A stretch of DNA of 64,000 nucleotides, from NCBI GenBank assembly GCA_016708315.1, contig JADJGC010000006.1, positions 1 to 64,000 of the forward strand, in the 5' to 3' direction. The DNA comes from a bacterium. Its GTDB lineage: Bacteria; Zixibacteria; MSB-5A5; CAIYYT01. Under the pieces are notes generated by a model, which saw only the letters and a list, made by a program, of their open reading frames with translations, did not search any database and was not told the origin of the DNA. The position numbers were made by a program, and so were the translations under genes. Positions 62,875 through 64,000 of this stretch are shown here, piece by piece (position 1 is the stretch's first letter; each line of letters starts with the position of its first letter).

Positions 62875-63479
62875 TCACTCCAATGAAATTTCTCCCGATG
62901 CGATCTTTCCCACCGTCTCGGGATATAACTGATGTTCCAATTCCAATACTCGTTCTTGCAATGTTTGCGGCGTGTCACCGTCGCGAACCTGCACTTTTTC
63001 TGCGCGAGAATCCGGCCGTCGTCATACACCTCATTGACGAGATGTATCGTAACTCCGGTCTCCTTCTCACCTGCGGCAATCACGGATTCGTGCACGTGGA
63101 TGCCGAACATCCCCTTGCCGCCGTGCTTCGGCAGCAGCGCCGGGTGGATGTTGATAATCCTATTACGGTACTTTTCGATGATGCGTTTAGGAATCATTTT
63201 CATGTAGCCAGCGAGGCAGATGAGATTCACGTTGCGGCGCGCCAGTTGCGAAGCAAGCTCTTCGGCATAAGCTTCCGGCGTTGCAAATGCCGAATTTGTC
63301 ATGATCAGGGTATCGATGTGATGATTGCGCGCGCGTTCTAGCGCAAACGACTTGCTGTTGTTGGATACGACAAGCACGATTTCCGCGTCGATTTGCCCCG
63401 AAGCGCAACCGTCAATTAGTGCCTGGAGATTTGAGCCGCCGTGTGATGCAAAAACCGCAATGCGGAGATGTTGCTTCAT
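62875..63479 (-). CDS. purN: Phosphoribosylglycinamide formyltransferase, single frameshift
   Basis: The gene begins at 63479 with MKQHLRIAVFASHGGSNLQA and keeps the active-site signature NIHPALLPKHGGKGMFG with catalytic Asn/His, HVHESVIAAG, VTIHLVNEVYDDG with the catalytic Asp. After GRILAQKK the frame is lost at a five-A run (62995-62999 on the plus strand as Ts). With one base added, it continues VQVRDGDTPQTLQERVLELE and HQLYPETVGKIASGEISLE, then stops at 62875 as expected for this family (about 201 aa). The uncorrected frame runs on into purC. A one-base homopolymer error is the simplest explanation. Confidence 0.9.
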
Positions 63480-63481
63480 TG

Positions 63482-64000
63482 TTATCTATCGAGCCGCGCC
63501 TTCAACAGCGCCCCGGCTGTCTCTGGGTCGGCCTTCCCCTGTGTCGCCTTCATAAGTTGACCGACGAAGAATGCAAACAACTTCGTTTTGCCCTCGCGAT
63601 ATCGGGCAACTTCGTCGGGATGATCGCCAATAATCTTGTCGATCAGTTTTTCAAGATCGCCGGAATCGGTTACCGGAGCAAGCCCTTTCTCGGAAATGAT
63701 CGCATCCAGATCGCGGCTGTCGCTTAACATCAACTCAAACAAGTCCTTCGCCATTTTGCCGGTAACTGCCTTAGACTTGATTTTGCCAATCAATCGGCCC
63801 AGCCGTTGTGAAGAAATCGCAAACTTGGAAACATCAATATGTTGATCCTTGAGCCGCGCCAGCACCTCGGTCATAATCCAGTTTGATGCCAACTTGGCGT
63901 CCGCACATTCCTTCACGACCGCCTCGAAGTAATCCGCCAATTGGCTGGTGGTGGTCAGAACCTCCGCGTCATAAGCCGGTATTCCATACACGCTCACGAA
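63482..64000 (-). CDS. gatB: Aspartyl/glutamyl-tRNA(Asn/Gln) amidotransferase subunit B, C-terminal part
   Basis: Partial: the gene starts beyond the right edge. The visible 172 or so residues are the end of GatB: the cradle tail YGIPAYDAEVLTTTSQLADY and the YqeY/GatB tail domain (LGRLIGKIKSKAVTGKMAKD, DKIIGDHPDEVARYREGKTK, LFAFFVGQLMKATQGKADPE). The GatCAB complex converts misacylated Glu-tRNA(Gln) and Asp-tRNA(Asn). Its stop is two bases before the purN start, so it is cotranscribed with the purine genes. Confidence 0.92.
   Translation of the reverse strand, partial: FVSVYGIPAYDAEVLTTTSQLADYFEAVVKECADAKLASNWIMTEVLARLKDQHIDVSKFAISSQRLGRLIGKIKSKAVTGKMAKDLFELMLSDSRDLDAIISEKGLAPVTDSGDLEKLIDKIIGDHPDEVARYREGKTKLFAFFVGQLMKATQGKADPETAGALLKARLDR

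Noticed and set aside
1..64000. tRNA, rRNA or CRISPR arrays
   Set aside because: No cloverleaf-like sequence, rRNA signature or regularly spaced short repeats were seen by eye; a covariance search was not possible.

Overview
The window looks like chromosomal DNA of an uncultured diderm bacterium of the FCB superphylum, most like candidate phylum Zixibacteria. This is inferred from gene content and no phylogeny was run. The support is an LPS/outer-membrane set (LpxD, BamA, Skp/OmpH), a TonB-dependent receptor, several secreted proteins ending in paired dockerin-like Ca-binding repeats, and a PEP-CTERM protein. No rRNA, tRNA or CRISPR array was found.

Layout: 0-2.6 kb, a Ski2/Hel308-like helicase split by two compensating frameshifts. 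2.6-3.5 kb, a repeat-filled gap. 3.5-6.7 kb, a Lon protease whose protease dyad is intact but whose ATPase motifs are degenerate, then pgsA. 6.7-19 kb (minus strand), a phage-type head cluster: portal, large terminase, protease, small membrane protein, scaffold-like protein, decoration protein, HK97-like capsid, beta-propeller, adaptor-like proteins, zinc ribbon and two secreted modular proteins. A PEP-CTERM gene sits antisense inside it. No tail tube, sheath, tape measure, integrase or lysis gene is recognisable. Portal, terminase and protease each carry one frameshift. 20-31 kb (minus strand), a housekeeping and envelope block: cvpA, rpe, PASTA protein, rsmB, a radical-SAM-like protein lacking its Fe-S motif, zinc ribbon, lpxD, two skp paralogues, bamA and rplU.

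31.6-49.4 kb is mostly secreted and surface functions: an SBBP/dockerin protein, a histidine-rich protein + HupE + membrane-anchor operon (likely metal handling), an ArsR/SRPBCC pair with palindromic operators, M43 and M1 metallopeptidases with dockerin tails, a broken surface-protein gene, a TAP-type hydrolase, an acetate-type transporter, a dockerin/cohesin-like/BACON protein and a TonB receptor. 49.4-64 kb holds uvrB, two lipoproteins, a second TAP-type hydrolase, radA-dnaB, an intergenic region with DnaA-box-like sites, smg-coaBC-udg and gatB-purN-purC-purH.

Several genes (helicase, portal, terminase, protease, purN, the 39-kb surface gene) contain indels. The purN indel lies at an A5 run in an essential-type gene, which points to assembly error for at least some of them. 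The points most worth checking are the tail-less head cluster, the ATPase-degenerate Lon, the cluster-less radical-SAM relative, the Skp paralogue without a signal peptide, and the cohesin-like domain in a dockerin protein.
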